A stretch of 64,000 bases of DNA from Mastigamoeba balamuthi (taxonomy: Eukaryota; Evosea; Mastigamoebida; Mastigamoebidae), in contig CACRSC010000018.1 in NCBI GenBank assembly GCA_902651635.1, positions 491,019-555,018 of the forward strand. The letters run 5' to 3'. The notes beneath the pieces were generated by a model that was not told where the DNA came from, did no database searches, and saw only the letters and a program-made list of their open reading frames with translations. Shown one piece after another: positions 45,282 to 57,078 of this stretch; position 1 is the first letter of the stretch, and every line of letters starts with the position of its first letter. Made by a program: the position numbers and the translations under genes.

Positions 45282-47267
45282 TCAATCCCTCTCGTTCTCG
45301 ATCTTCCCGAAAAACTCCTTGGCCTTCGAGTTTTGTGGTTAGCAGAGTTCGTTCATGCTGGTTATCTGTCGCGCAGAGTACCTGAGTCTTCTGCCCACTG
45401 AAATCGTTCCCCCCGCCGTAGTTGGCGCCTGCGGCCATCTGGAGCTTCTTCATCACCATCTCCTCGGTCAGGTCCGCAGTCGCCAGGACCTGTATGCTCA
45501 CGTGGATGTACTGCGCGAAGTGGGGGGTCAGTGGGAACGACGGACGTCAGCAGCAAACGAGGCCACAGACCTCAAGGAACTCCTCGACAGAGGGCTTGTG
45601 CATGTTGGCCCTGGCCTTCTTGATGCCCGAGAGCGAGTCCGGCACGAACGTCACGGCCACGTACTTGTTCCGCCTGCTGTCGCCGTACACGACACGCAGG
45701 TACGCGAACTGCACCTCGTCCGGCCTCAGGGCGCTCGCGAGCCCCTGGATCCCCGTGTCCCCAGTGCCGTACAGCTGCAGCACGCTCTGCGAGTCCCCGT
45801 AGCCCAGCAGCATCCTGTAAGAGCACAGTCAGCGGCTAGCCCAAGGCCCGCTGCAGCGTACCAGTTGGGCCCGTCGCCATCCGTCTCGCGCAGCGTCCTG
45901 TAGGCCTTGACGATCTGCTCAGACTGCCGTCAGAGGGCGTCGATGCCGGCGGGAGGGACGTGGGATCCAGGCACCTGCGGGCTCGTGAGGTCAGCGACGC
46001 CGACGCCGCCGGCGCCCTTGCGAGGCTCGACGGGCTTCTGCTGCGTCGCCGAGGCGGCCTGGGCGGCGGCCACGATGGCCTGCCTCGCGGCGGACACGTC
46101 CCCGCCGGCCCTCTCCGGCCTGTCCTTGTCCGCCGTCGCCTTGGTCGACGACGCCGCGTGGGCAGCGGCGACGAACATCTGCTTGGCAGCGGCCACGGAC
46201 GACTTGGTGGGCGCCTGCTGCTGCTGCTGCTGCTTCTGCCCCTTGCCGCCCTTGGGGGACTGCTGCTGGGACTGCCTCTGACTCTGCGAGGGGCCGTGGG
46301 GCCCAGACGGCTTCTTCTGGTGCTGCGTCTGGGCCTGCGGCTGCGACTGGGGCTGCGACGCGGGCGCCCGGGGCCTGATGGCCGAGATGTCGATCGACAG
46401 CCTCGCGCACAGCTGCGCCAGGACCTGGTGGTGCTCGTTCCTCCTCGCGTCGGGCATCACCTTCTCGAACCCCAGCAGACTGCGCAGACCGGCACCGCTC
46501 CCGAGGTGAGCGAGCGAACCCACTGAATTCACGAATTCACGAATTCCCAAGGGCTATTCCCGACCAGAGGGGGCAGGCAGCCCCTCAATTGTGCCCCAAA
46601 TGGGGACGTGCTATTGCAAACAGAAGAAAAGCCGAGATCGGTCGATCCCGGGGGGAGCGGAGCCGACGCCCGAGGCGTGGCGAGCGCACCTCTCGAGGGC
46701 CTCCACCACCGCGGACCGCACGTCGTCGCCGCTGCCCTCGCCCGCGCTCGCAGCGCCCGCTGGCTCGACCGCTGCTGCCGGCGCTGGGGCCGACTGGGCG
46801 ACGGCCTGGGCCTCCTCGTTCCTCTGCGCCTCCTGCTCAGCCCCCGCGTCCTCCTGGGCCGGGGCGCCCGCCTCTGCCTGCGCCCTGGCCTGGGCCTCGG
46901 CGTTGACGGCGCCCATGGCGGCCTCTGCGAAGGACTTCTTCTTCTTGTGGCGCCTCTGGCTCTTGGACGAGTGCGGCTTCGACCTCGGCGACTTGTCGCC
47001 CTCGTGCGGCGTGGGCTCCTCGGCAGCCTCTCCTTCCTCCCCCTCTGCTTCCGCTGCTTCCGGAACGGGCTCCTGCTCGGTCTGCTGCTCTGCCTGAGCC
47101 TGAGGCTGCGGTTCCTCCTGCTGCTGCTCCGCGCCCTCGTGCTGCTGCTGCTCCTCGTTCTCGTGGGGGATGGGCTCCTGTTGGGGGTCGCGAGGTGAGG
47201 CTACCGGGCTCTAGGGTAGGGTGCAGAGGGCGTGGGGCACCACGACGGCTGTCTGGTCCTCCGACAT
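45282..47267 (-). CDS. Coactosin-like ADF-H protein with a long low-complexity N-terminus
   Basis: Actin-binding protein. Seven exons close in one frame: 47267-47241, 47177-46690, 46479-45960, 45914-45862, 45814-45571, 45510-45382 and 45323-45282 (500 aa). The last 150 residues are an ADF-homology domain of coactosin type: IVKAYRTLRETDGDGPNWMLLGY, GLASALRPDEVQFAYLRVVYGD, KYVAVTFVPDSLSGIKKARAN and TEEMVMKKLQMAAGANYGG. The first 345 residues are Glu/Gln/Ala/Pro-rich with SKSQRRHKKKKSF, and two similar Ala-rich blocks (AAAKQMFVAAAHAASS and ARQAIVAAAQAASA). Coactosins are normally about 140 aa, so the extension is unusual. The join PQVPGSH-IVKAYR rests on a GT-AG intron of 45 nt. If that were wrong, the two halves would be separate genes. 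Confidence 0.72.
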
Positions 47268-47554
47268 CGGGCGGTTGCTGTGTGTTGGTGGGTTGGCTTT
47301 TGGGTGGGCAATTTCAAAAACGGTTGGGTTGCCGTTAACCCTTGCGAAATATCTCGCGGCGATACCGTGGCTGTCTCTCATCGTCACGTCCCTCAATCTC
47401 CTCAAAAATCACTATACGAGATCGAATTCTCTCCGCAGTCCGGAGCTCACCCGAGGAGAACAAACAGTGTTTTTTTTGCTTCGTTGGCGACTCGGAGTAG
47501 GGATACAGAAAGCACGGAGCTGCCGGACGCATCCCACCGACGAGCCCGAGCAGC
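47268..47554. other. Short intergenic spacer
   Basis: About 290 nt between the coactosin-like start and the 3' end of the receptor kinase-cyclase. Nothing is recognised in it. Confidence 0.3.
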
Positions 47555-50500
47555 TCACGGGCTCATTCCAGCGAGGGCAGCGGAGATGTCGTTGAATGCC
47601 GGGCGCTCGGCCGGCTTGGGCGACCAGCACTGAACCATCAGTGCGACATACTCGGGGGAGAACCCCGCCAGGTCCTGGGGGACAAGTGGCCTCTGCCCTG
47701 ACACGATCTTGGGGACCAGGGCCATCACCGGCACCCCCATGAACGGGTAGTGCCTCGTAAGGACCTCGTACATCACCATGGCGTATCTGCGCAGAGAGAA
47801 ACCTCAGCGCTGGGGACGCACGTCGGAGCAGTGCAGAGTGGGCTCTTACCCGTAGACGTCGGACTTCTCCGAGTACTCGCTCGAGGCAAGCACCTCTGGA
47901 GCCATCCACGACACCGTGCCGCACACTGTCATGGTCTTGCTCGTGGACTTGATCGCGGCCAGGCCAAAGTCGGAGAGCTTCACGTCCCACTTTTTGTTGA
48001 GCTGGACAGCGCTGAGCGTTTGGCCACAGCCGTCAGTAGGCGTACCAGGATGTTGGAGGACTTCAGGTCGCGGTGGACAATGTTCGACATGTGCAGGTAC
48101 GTCATGCCCTGACACACGGATGTCAGGAGTGGTACGGCCGCCGTGTACTCAATCTTCTGGGCCGAGAGGACCTCCCTGAGGCTTCCCATGTCCATCCACT
48201 CTGTGATGCTGCGCCAGCGACAGGTCAGGTGGAGAGAAGGCAGCCCCTCTGGGCAGGGAGGGGGAGCGCACATGAACATGCTGTTGGGCTCGAGGCAGGC
48301 TCCCATGAAGAGCACAATTGACGGTGGCGCAGCTCCGTCAGAATGGAAATCTCTTTGAGCTGCCTCTCGAGCTCGGACAGGGTGATCTTGTCCACCTTCT
48401 GCTGGAAGAACTGCTTTACAACAACTGTCTGCCCCTTCCACTGCCTGAAAGCCCTTGTGTGAGCATCTCTCTCTCCCATTCGCCATGCTGTAAAGAGGGC
48501 CACGCACCCCTTGAATACGGCTCCGAAGTTGCCGCGCCCAATCTGCTCGTTTGAAATTGTGACTTCGCTGGGGCTCACCGCCCACTTGGGTTTGTCCTGC
48601 TTGGTAAAGCGCTGTACGAGATCCTGAAAGGCACGAATTGACAACACAGTTCAGGATGCATCCTGGATGACTGTAAAGGAGTGCGAAAATACCTCGTAAC
48701 CCTCAGGCACCGAGTTGAGGGCAAGAGGCTTCGGCAACGAGGAGAAAGGGGCGAGGGAAGTCGAAGGCGAAGCGATGGCACCGATAACTCCCTGCACCGA
48801 TGTATCGCAGGATCCTCCAAACGACGGAGACTTGGCCACACTCGCGAACTGCCGTGGGAGGCCCTTGACGATAAACTAGCGGGCGGTTGCGGGCATGAGC
48901 GGTGCTGCGATTAAGGGAGAGGAGCGAGACGCTCACTGTGTGCACAATCTCCTCCCCAGGTATGCCCTTTAGGACGACGGGGCCCAGCTCGCGGAACTCC
49001 CCCATCTCCCTGACGTCCCCAATGACCTTGTCCAGCTCCAATCGTGCGGTGGAGCTGACGATGATCTGGCCCCCGAACGCCAGGCTCGAGACGCGCGCGG
49101 CCTTGTTGACGCAGGGGCCCAGGTAATCGACGGCACCCTTCTCCCCCATTTCCACCTCTGGCACGCCGACGTGGATGCCCATCCTGACTCTGATCCCCCT
49201 GAACAGCGTCACGCCATCTTCGAACGCCACGAACAGGTCAATGTACGCAGAGGGAGCAGCTGCCAGACTCACCTTGGGAGAGCTCAGAGCAGCACTCCTG
49301 GGTCAGTAGCTGTGGATCCCAGCTCTCGTTTAGCAGCGCGAGCTGAGAGGTGCAGCAGAACTTGAGCGCGTCACAGGGCGACTGGAACGCCAGCATAAAG
49401 GCATCGCCTGAAACGGGCAGTCAAACACGATGTGGGCACAGGGGAGCTCTGTACCCTCGGTTTTCACCTCGTAGCCGTTGAACTTTCTGTAGCATTGCCT
49501 CATTAGGTCGTTGTGCATCCGTAGAGACCTCTTCATTAGGTTTGCGTTCCATTCCCATAGGTGAGTAGAGCCCTGAATATCTGTGGTATTGCCCTCGTTA
49601 GTTTGGAGCCGCCTCTGAGATGTGTTGCCCACCTGTGAACACGAGCGCTAGCAGGCCGGACGGAGGCTCCACGTACACCTTCTGTGTTTCCTCCGCCTTC
49701 AGAATCCCTTCGAGCTGTCCGAGCATCGCGCTCCAATCTGAGACGATTTCAGGGAACTCGGGCCTCACACTACAGCGGTGAAGTGAGACTTTAGCGAGAC
49801 CACATGATGGCTCATACAGAGGGTTGCTGTTCCAACACTGTTCCATGAGGCTCTGCAGCGGCCGCGGGAAGTTGAGACTGACAGAGGGCCGCAGCTGCGA
49901 CTCGAGGACCTTCTGCGCCACGAAGTGCGGGTTCATCTCCGAGTAGGGCGTTTCCCTGGTCACGGCCTCCCAGATGATGACGCCGAACGAGAACACGTCA
50001 CTCTTTGTCGTGCAGGGCGCACCTGCGATGACCTCTGGTGCAGTCCAGAATAGGCTCCCAATCGCACTGTCTCTTGACTTGGATGTGGCCGAGCTGGTCT
50101 TGCCCTTGTCCAGGAGCACAGTCAGCCCAAAGTCGCACACCTTAGCGTTGAGGCTCGAGTCCACCTGCAAGTCAGCGAGAGACGTGAGGAGCTGCAATTC
50201 GAGAGAACTGGATAGGTACCAGGACGTTGGAGCTCTTGAGGTCGCAGTGAATGATCTGGGGCTCGTGGAAGTGGAGGTACGACATGCCCCTGCAGATGTC
50301 CAGGAGCATGGACAGGCGGGTCTTGAGAGGCAGAGGACGTGACGAGTCGGAGATGATATCCATCATGGATCCGTTCGGCATGAACTCGGTTACGATGATG
50401 AGGTCTGCGTCGCTCTTGGCGTAGCACATGAAGAGCAACACGTTGGGATGCCTCAGCGATCGCATGATGGCCACCTCCTGATCGAATTGCTCTACGTTAT

Positions 50501-53233
50501 CTGTCAACAGGTGATCCGACAGCATCACCTTGGCAGCGACCTCGGTCCCCCTCCAGAAAGCCCTGCCGAGAGTGTCCGCTTAGTGACAATACAATCGATT
50601 AAGAGAGAATCACCTGTGAACGACGCCGTAGCTGCCCCTCCCGATGATGCACCCCAGCTTAATCTCCAGGGAACTCACCATGAACTCAGTTGATGCGGGC
50701 TTGACATCGACTGGCACGCTGCTCTGGCGCCTGCTGTGCGCGAAGGCGAAGATGGCAACCGCGAAAGCGATGCAGATCGCAGCGACACCGCCGACGACGC
50801 CCCCTGCAATAGCACCAACCGGGACGGAAGAACCAGCAGTCTGTGCGTCGCTGGAGGGGCAGGTTTCAAATGACCACTCTCCCGAGCAGGTGGCCGGCTG
50901 CAGGCCCGAAGTGCTCTGGATACAAAGGGTTGTATTGGTACACCACCCGCAGGTACCGGCCCCGATGCACGTCCTGCAGCTGATGAACCGGGCGCACGGG
51001 TCGACAATTCGCGTGCAGTTCCGTGACGAAGCTGACGCGTAACCAGTGGGGCACGTGCAGTTGGCTCTGCATGGCGCGCCCGCGGCGGTGTTGTCGCACT
51101 CCTCTGACCCAGCTACGATGTTGTCTCCACAGGACGTCGTGCACCACGTGCGCACGGGACTGAGAGGGTAGTAGCCGGCAATGCACTTGCACCCAGAGCA
51201 TCCCGTCCCTCCCTCGCACTGCTCCGTTCCCGAGAGGATGCCATCGCCACAAGTCGTGTTGCACGACATACTCAACGGTGATGTCGAGTAGAAGCCGCTG
51301 TTGCACGTACAGTTGGCGCACCCCGCCCCTCCGTCGCACTCCTCGGTCCCCGCCGCGATGGAATCGTTGCACCTGGTCTCGCACGAAGTAGCAACAGGCG
51401 TTTTTGGGTAGAACCCGCGAGCGCACATGCAGCCAACGCACCCGAGAGATCCGTCGCACTCCTCTGTCCCAGCTACAACAGAGTCCCCGCAGCTGGCAAT
51501 GCATCCCAGCGAACGCGGTGATGTGCGGTAGTATCCCAGCCCCTGCTGGCACACACACCCCGAGCATCCCGTGGTGTTGCAGTCGCAGTCCTCGCTCCCC
51601 GCGGCGACGCCGTCCCCGCACGAAGTCTGGCAGCTGGCACTGAGAGGAGACGTCACGTAGAACCCGCGTTGACAGGTGCAGTTGGATAGGCACCCGGTAC
51701 CACCGTCGCACTGCTCAATGACACCTTCCCGGACGAGATTGCCACAGACGGGAGCTTTCACCGTGAGGTTGCGGGGCGGGTAGACCAGGCTTCCCACCAG
51801 AGCAAACGCGTGCCTCGCCCCGTTGTTGGGGATGACGTTCCAGAGGTAGCCGCTGTTGGATAGAGTAGTGGTGTAGCTCGTCCCCTGAACCTTGGCAACC
51901 AGAGACATCGTCTGGGCCGTGGGGCCGACGAACAGGTCGTAGGTCAGAGAAGTGGTGGCTCCACACATCACGGTGGTGCCCCAGGCCCCACCGTCAATGG
52001 CAGTCCACTTGAACTCGATAACTCCGCCCTCTGCTCTGCTCACGTTGCCGTCTGCAGGCTGCAGCAGAGTGGGGCCTGCGCTGGGGCCTGATGGTACGCA
52101 TATCTCCACTGTCTTGGCCTTAGTAGTGTCCCCCGGACGCACAGAGCCCAGAGTTACGGTAAGGTTGTAGAAACCCGGGTCCAGAACCACGACCGAAGAC
52201 TGCCCGACAGACGCGGGGACGGGAGACCTATGAAAGGTGCTCTTGATGCTCGTACTGATTGTCGTTGTCGTTCCCGTTTTGACCTCAACCTGGGCCGTGT
52301 CGCACCAGCAGAACGGGTTCCACTCAGTCACGTTCCATTTCCACTGGGCGCAGGCAGGATTTAGCCAGAAATCTATAAAGTGTGCACCCTGCGTACATTT
52401 ACTGACGCCAAGTTCGTATCCAGCGAAATGGACAGAGGCTGGGTGAAGTACGGTCCTGGAAGGCAGGTGATGGAGTCGACAACCGCGAACCCGGTCGACC
52501 ACACGCTTTGCGTCAGGAAGCCACCGCAGATCTGGCTGGTGTTTCCAGTGCACGGCATGTCACACGTGGCGTTGCCGAATCTGCCATACGTGTCGCCGCA
52601 CCGGCACTCGTAGCCGTACTGGCTACCGGAGTACGCCGCTGGCACCTGCGCGCACCTGGCAGCGCAGTCGCTCGCTGTGCTATCGGCGATTCGCGCCGGC
52701 AAGTCGCGGTCGTTTCTGCTGTCGGTCCAGCATCCATCGTACTGGACTCCTATTTAAAGACCGCCGGTAGTCTTAGCGGAACGCATTTGCAAAGCCGAAT
52801 TCTGAAGTTTTGTGGAAACCCAAAAATGGATGTCTTACGGCTCGTGTTGCGGGGGCCGTAGTCCTTGAGAACGACTCCAGACACCGTGCCCTCCTCCGTA
52901 GAGCCACCCCCGGTGGTGGACTTCATGTAACACATGTTGCTGAGCGGCGGGCAGTGAGGAGATGGACGCCATGGCCTCCTATTTCGGGAGGCGCAGCATA
53001 GGATGGGCGAACCTCAGCCAGACCCACGTGGTACATGACGGCGTCGCGCAGCAGACCGCCTGGCAGTGATCCGACGACGGCGACGAGTGCGCACCGATGT
53101 ACGTGCCGCCGTCGTAGTCGAAGTTCTGCCGAACCTCGACAGCTGTGCACGTCCACGGCACAGCGCCCCACGCTGCTCTCGGCAGCACCGCAGAGGCTCC
53201 GATGGTGAGCGCGAGCATCATACGGAGACCCAT
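47555..53233 (-). CDS. Receptor with Apple/PAN and WSC modules, Cys-rich repeats, and a kinase-cyclase-kinase cytoplasmic part
   Basis: Single-pass receptor enzyme. From MGLRMMLALTIGASAVLP (signal peptide) it runs into an Apple/PAN-like module (HCQAVCCATPSC, then NMCYMKSTTGGGS). A WSC-like module follows (YDGCWTDS, CRCGDTYG, CTGNTSQICGG) and a beta-rich region. Then come six repeats of the form CGDG-x(3)-G-x-E-x-CDGG-x-GC, the TM segment GAIAGGVVGGVAAICIAFAVA, and kinase 1 (GRGSYGVVHR, VAAK, HCDLKSSN, DFG, TAPEV). The class III cyclase shows FTDIQGSTHLW, VKTEGDAFML and YLGPCVNKAARV. Kinase 2 shows GRGNFGAVFKG, VVVK, VHRDLKSSN, DFG, MAPEV and ERPAF. Both metal aspartates of the cyclase are present. 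Many short introns occur; individual boundaries between 52.4 and 53.0 kb are approximate. Acanthamoeba-type amoebae have similar kinase-cyclase fusions. Confidence 0.82.
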
Positions 53234-53335
53234 TCCCGTTGATACGGCACTCCTTTCTTCTGCCTGTCCACAAGAGTGAGAACCAGTACTGACAGAATCT
53301 ATAAGAAGAGGTAAGATATCCAGTAATGCAAGGAA

Positions 53336-53851
53336 ATGGATTACCTGTCAAAGGAGTGTGCCCATCCGGGTTGGGCGAGATACAAGAAGTGTGGTGGGGG
53401 CATTTTTCTGATGCCCGAATCATTCGGAGATGACAGAAAAACACATCGGCACTGCCTGCTGTGTGGTGCTCCTCACCTGACCTCAGCTGGACCAGTGTTC
53501 TCTGCCAAACCAGTGTCAGAAGACGCAGTTTATGCTGTTCAGCCCTCTAGCTTCTCGTCACCTTTACCGTTTTCGATGAACAAGGCACCATTCGAATCAC
53601 GACGACTGCGGGGTTCGAATGAAACTAATGGCTGTCCTTTACTCGCAGCTATTGCAAAGATAACGTGGTGCTTAAAGCTCATAAAATTCAAAACGCCTAT
53701 ACAACAGCCTGAATTTGAAACATTAGAAAGGTGTGTCACATTTGATATTGGGGTTCTTTTACATTATTACTTCTTGCTGATTGTGCTGTGTGTTGTAGGA
53801 ACTGTGTTGCATGTATCTCCCTTGCTCTTGCTCTCAGTGTGCATGGAATGA
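53336..53851 (+). CDS. Possible small protein with Cys/His cluster and C-terminal hydrophobic segment
   Basis: An uninterrupted 171-codon frame in the AT-rich block. The first part has a Cys/His cluster (ARYKKCGGG, then HRHCLLCG) that could bind zinc. The C-terminus is hydrophobic (YYFLLIVLCVVGTVLHV). Codon use differs from that of the host genes, with A/T-ending codons. It may be a fragment of the decayed element or a chance frame. Confidence 0.2.
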   Translation: MDYLSKECAHPGWARYKKCGGGIFLMPESFGDDRKTHRHCLLCGAPHLTSAGPVFSAKPVSEDAVYAVQPSSFSSPLPFSMNKAPFESRRLRGSNETNGCPLLAAIAKITWCLKLIKFKTPIQQPEFETLERCVTFDIGVLLHYYFLLIVLCVVGTVLHVSPLLLLSVCME

Positions 53852-55429
53852 GCTTGTCCCTGTCCCTGCACTCAGGGGAGCCACAGAGGCACACGTTGAT
53901 CCCCTTAAAGTGCTTCCTGTAGTCAATACTGAGCCGTGGTGTTAATGACTGCAACAATGGGTGTTCTGTTGCAGATCATGGTTCACTTCAATATCTCTTT
54001 CTCCAGTCTCTGCTTCATTCCCTCTGCCTCTGCCTTGCTTTTGTCCTCTTCCTCAGCTGAACTCAGGGGCCATCTCTGAATTACTCTCGTCCTCCTGGGA
54101 ACTTGCCTGAGAGGCCCCATCATTACATTCTTCCTCTCCATCACTGCTTGGGGCACCACTTGGCTTTGCCACCCTGGCTCGCTTCCTTTGGTGTATGCCA
54201 ATCACGATATCATGGCCTTCTTCGATCCAGAACTGGCAAGGCCACACACATCTGCAGCAGAACTCGGAGTTGGTCATCTGCAAGTTGCTGGAGAATCTGC
54301 GCACTCTCTGGCCTGAGAACGGGTTCCAGTGGAGCAACAGAAGCAACAAGACCCACAACCTTGAGGAAGGACGTGATGTTGTACACTCACAACATCTTTG
54401 AGCACTGTCTGGCACACAGCTCCTGTGGATTGACCCTCTCCGATTGGGCGGGATATGGATCAACTTTCTCCTGGGCCGAGTTTAGTAATGGTCTGTTTGC
54501 TGAGCTGACATGATAACAGACCATGCAGGCTCCCGAACTGCAAAAACGATGCAGTGAAGTTCTCTGAAAGGGGTGCTGGGTTAACTCCCTTGAAAAGGCC
54601 CACAAGACGCTTCCAGTGCTGAACTCGAATGGGTGTATCACCCAGGTCAGGTCGCCCTAATGACAGTTCGAGGAACTCGGTGAGGGTGCATGCAACAAAC
54701 AGCTGGGCCCTCTGCAATCACAAAGATGTTCATCCTGATGAATGAGCAGACCAGACGACAATCCTTGACCCTCTTGGGCCTTGCAGTCGAAGTTGGCATT
54801 CTCTGTGAGCCAGTTGGCAATGTACTTGATGACCTCTGTTGAGATCAGGTTCCATAACATACGTGCAAGTGACAGCGCAGAATCTGCACGAGATTTGTGT
54901 GTGAGTGTGTGAGAGCCAATTGACCAAATTTGCCAATTGGCCAGTTGGAGGCAGGCCCTCCAGAGTGCAAAGAATCATGCACGCCTCGATGGATAGCCCT
55001 TAATACCATAAGCTCTTGAATGCATTTAAATCACGATTTCACAGAAATATTTCAAATCACCTCTTTGGGGGAATTCCTGCCCATTGCAGAGCAGCCAAAA
55101 TGATGCACTTCGCATTTGGACACTGTCCATGAAGCTGCATCATCCTGGGCCTCGTTTTGGTGTTCACAGCTGCAGAGAGAAGGAAAACCCCTTATGTTGT
55201 TGCAGCAACCATGTACAAGAACTACAACAACATCAAGCACTTCAACAGGGCCCATGACACATTCACTACAGTACACGTGCTCAGAGCAGCCCTCGGTGCC
55301 CTTGTTATGTTGTGTAGCACCTCTCTCTCTCTTTCTCTCTCTTTATATGACAAACGATTTTGAATTTGCCACAATAGTGTATCTAACCTAAAAATAGTAC
55401 AGAAGGGGCGTGTTACGAAAAGGGCAAAA

Positions 55430-55681
55430 TGGGATGCAGCAGTTCAGGCATCATGTACGTGAAAGAGGGACCTCGAAAACATTATGATAAGCTTCCCCAT
55501 GTACAATCTGAGCATGAGAAGTGGGACTCCAACCCGTACTCTGGCACTGCCTTGCATGCAGAGAAGGTCACCTGCTCCACAGCACGTGGTCCATGCAGTA
55601 GCAGCCAGCCCGGGTCCATCATCATCAAGAAAGGGAGAAGGGGGCAGGAACAGGGCAGGAACAAGGAAAAGAAGATGTGAG
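55430..55681 (+). CDS. Small ORF with MGCSSS N-terminus
   Basis: An 83-aa frame beginning MGCSSSGIMY, which has the form of an N-myristoylation plus palmitoylation signal. It ends in a Lys/Arg/Gln-rich tail. It lies inside the CpG-poor block. No homology is recognised and the start context is unremarkable, so chance cannot be excluded. Confidence 0.18.
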
Positions 55682-57078
55682 GAACAGATGTGAGTTGTGC
55701 AGTGAGTAATGAGTGTAAGAAGAGTTAAGATATGAAAATTGGGCAGATGCCAGTGACATCAGCTAAACAGTAGTGCCACTGGTCGTTCTACTTCTCCCAG
55801 CTGCTGTACCCATTCTCTCAGCTAATATAGCCTTGAAGAATTGTATTTCTTAAATCTCATGATCACAGTACAAGAGAAACAAAACAGGTTACACTTGCTA
55901 CAGCACAGTAGCCACAGTGCTCTATATGCTTGCTAACACCTCACAGTACACGTCATTTGCCTTCAGTTTGGCAGCATTGTCCCAGCAGATGAGTACTGCC
56001 AGCTCAGTGTGTCAGACACTTGTCTGCACTCAGACAAAGGCTATCCAATTAGACATAAGTGGGCTGATACTCAGAGCCAGCCAAGCTCCAGCTGGAGCTT
56101 CCATAGCAGGCCAGGCTGTCGGCCCCTGGCAGGCTTACTTGTGCAGCAGCCATCACATTCATCAGGACACTGGGGTTGGGGATTTACATGAGGGCACTGA
56201 CTGCACCATCCATGCTACTTGCACTGTTATTACTGTCTGTACTATTCATAGTGTCTGCACTGCCCATACTGTTCACGACCCCACTGGTATGACTCATTTC
56301 GTTCAAACATGAGATCTCAACACGCTCCACAGTTGGAGGGAGCTCTACCCTCAGAGACCAACTCTGTCCAGGTATCAGAGCCAGTGCCTGTCCCACCCAC
56401 AGTAGCACAGGTACTGATTTCAGTGCTCATACCAGAACTGCATGCCAGTTCCATAAAAACCAGTGGACAGAGCCTGGAGCTGCTGTCATCAGTACTTCCA
56501 GTAATCTGCCAAATGTCAGTACTGTGGTCAGTGCCAGTGTTACTGGCACTACTTCTGTCTTCTCTGTTGGGCAAGAAGACCAGCCTGCAGCTCGTGGTCA
56601 GTGTACCAGAGAGGCAGGGGCATGATAGAGGAGAGGGGGCATGAGAGGAATCTGCCTCTGCAGCTCTCAGTTGCCCTGATGCTGTGCCACATGTCAGTGA
56701 ACCTGCACAGCCGCCAGTGCCCTCTGCACAGCCCCAAGCTGGGCAGGTATCTGATGTTGCAGTACCCACCTCTGAAGCTCCAGCTGCTGCCGAGCAAGGA
56801 CAGAGCACTTCTCTCTTCACGTTACTCAAGAGACACATAATCATACTATGGAGCTTAAGAATCTGTGGAAACTCTCAAGTCAGCAGGATGATGTTGATCC
56901 TTAGGTTTAACCCTCTGACCCAACACAAAACACCCTCCCTTAGCCAAAAGTACGACCTCTACATGTCCCTCCCCCCGATAGGCCTGCACTAAAAACCACC
57001 ATAGTACGAGGAACAGTTATCAAGGCAGAAGGCCTGAAATATCCCTGCCCAGTAATATCTCTTACGTTCGTCTGCCTG

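Larger units (their letters stand above)
53234..57078. other. Gene-poor, CpG-depleted block with degraded minus-strand reading frames
   Basis: This is 3.8 kb of AT-richer sequence unlike the flanking genes. Between about 54.0 and 55.0 kb the minus strand holds several overlapping fragments that look protein-like (for example QHWKRLVGLFKGVNPAPL and EVIKYIANWLTENANFDC). They are followed by an acidic, Lys-rich tail, but no frame is intact. Around 55.15-55.36 kb a plus-strand fragment (VVAATMYKNYNNIKHFNRAHD) is similar in style. 55.9-56.9 kb is Ser/Thr-rich in one frame and low-complexity. I recognise no transposase, polymerase, capsid or integrase motif, and see no terminal repeats. The likeliest reading is an old, broken mobile element or gene remnant of unknown family. 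Confidence 0.45.

Noticed and set aside
56317-56844. 175-codon Ser/Thr-rich minus-strand frame
   Set aside because: Low-complexity sequence in a CpG-starved block, with host-unlike codon use and no domain. CpG loss removes CG-containing codons and can leave open frames by chance.
53234-57078. Virus-like or LTR element in the gene-poor block
   Set aside because: I looked for polymerase, integrase, capsid and packaging-ATPase motifs and for terminal repeats and saw none. Family left open.
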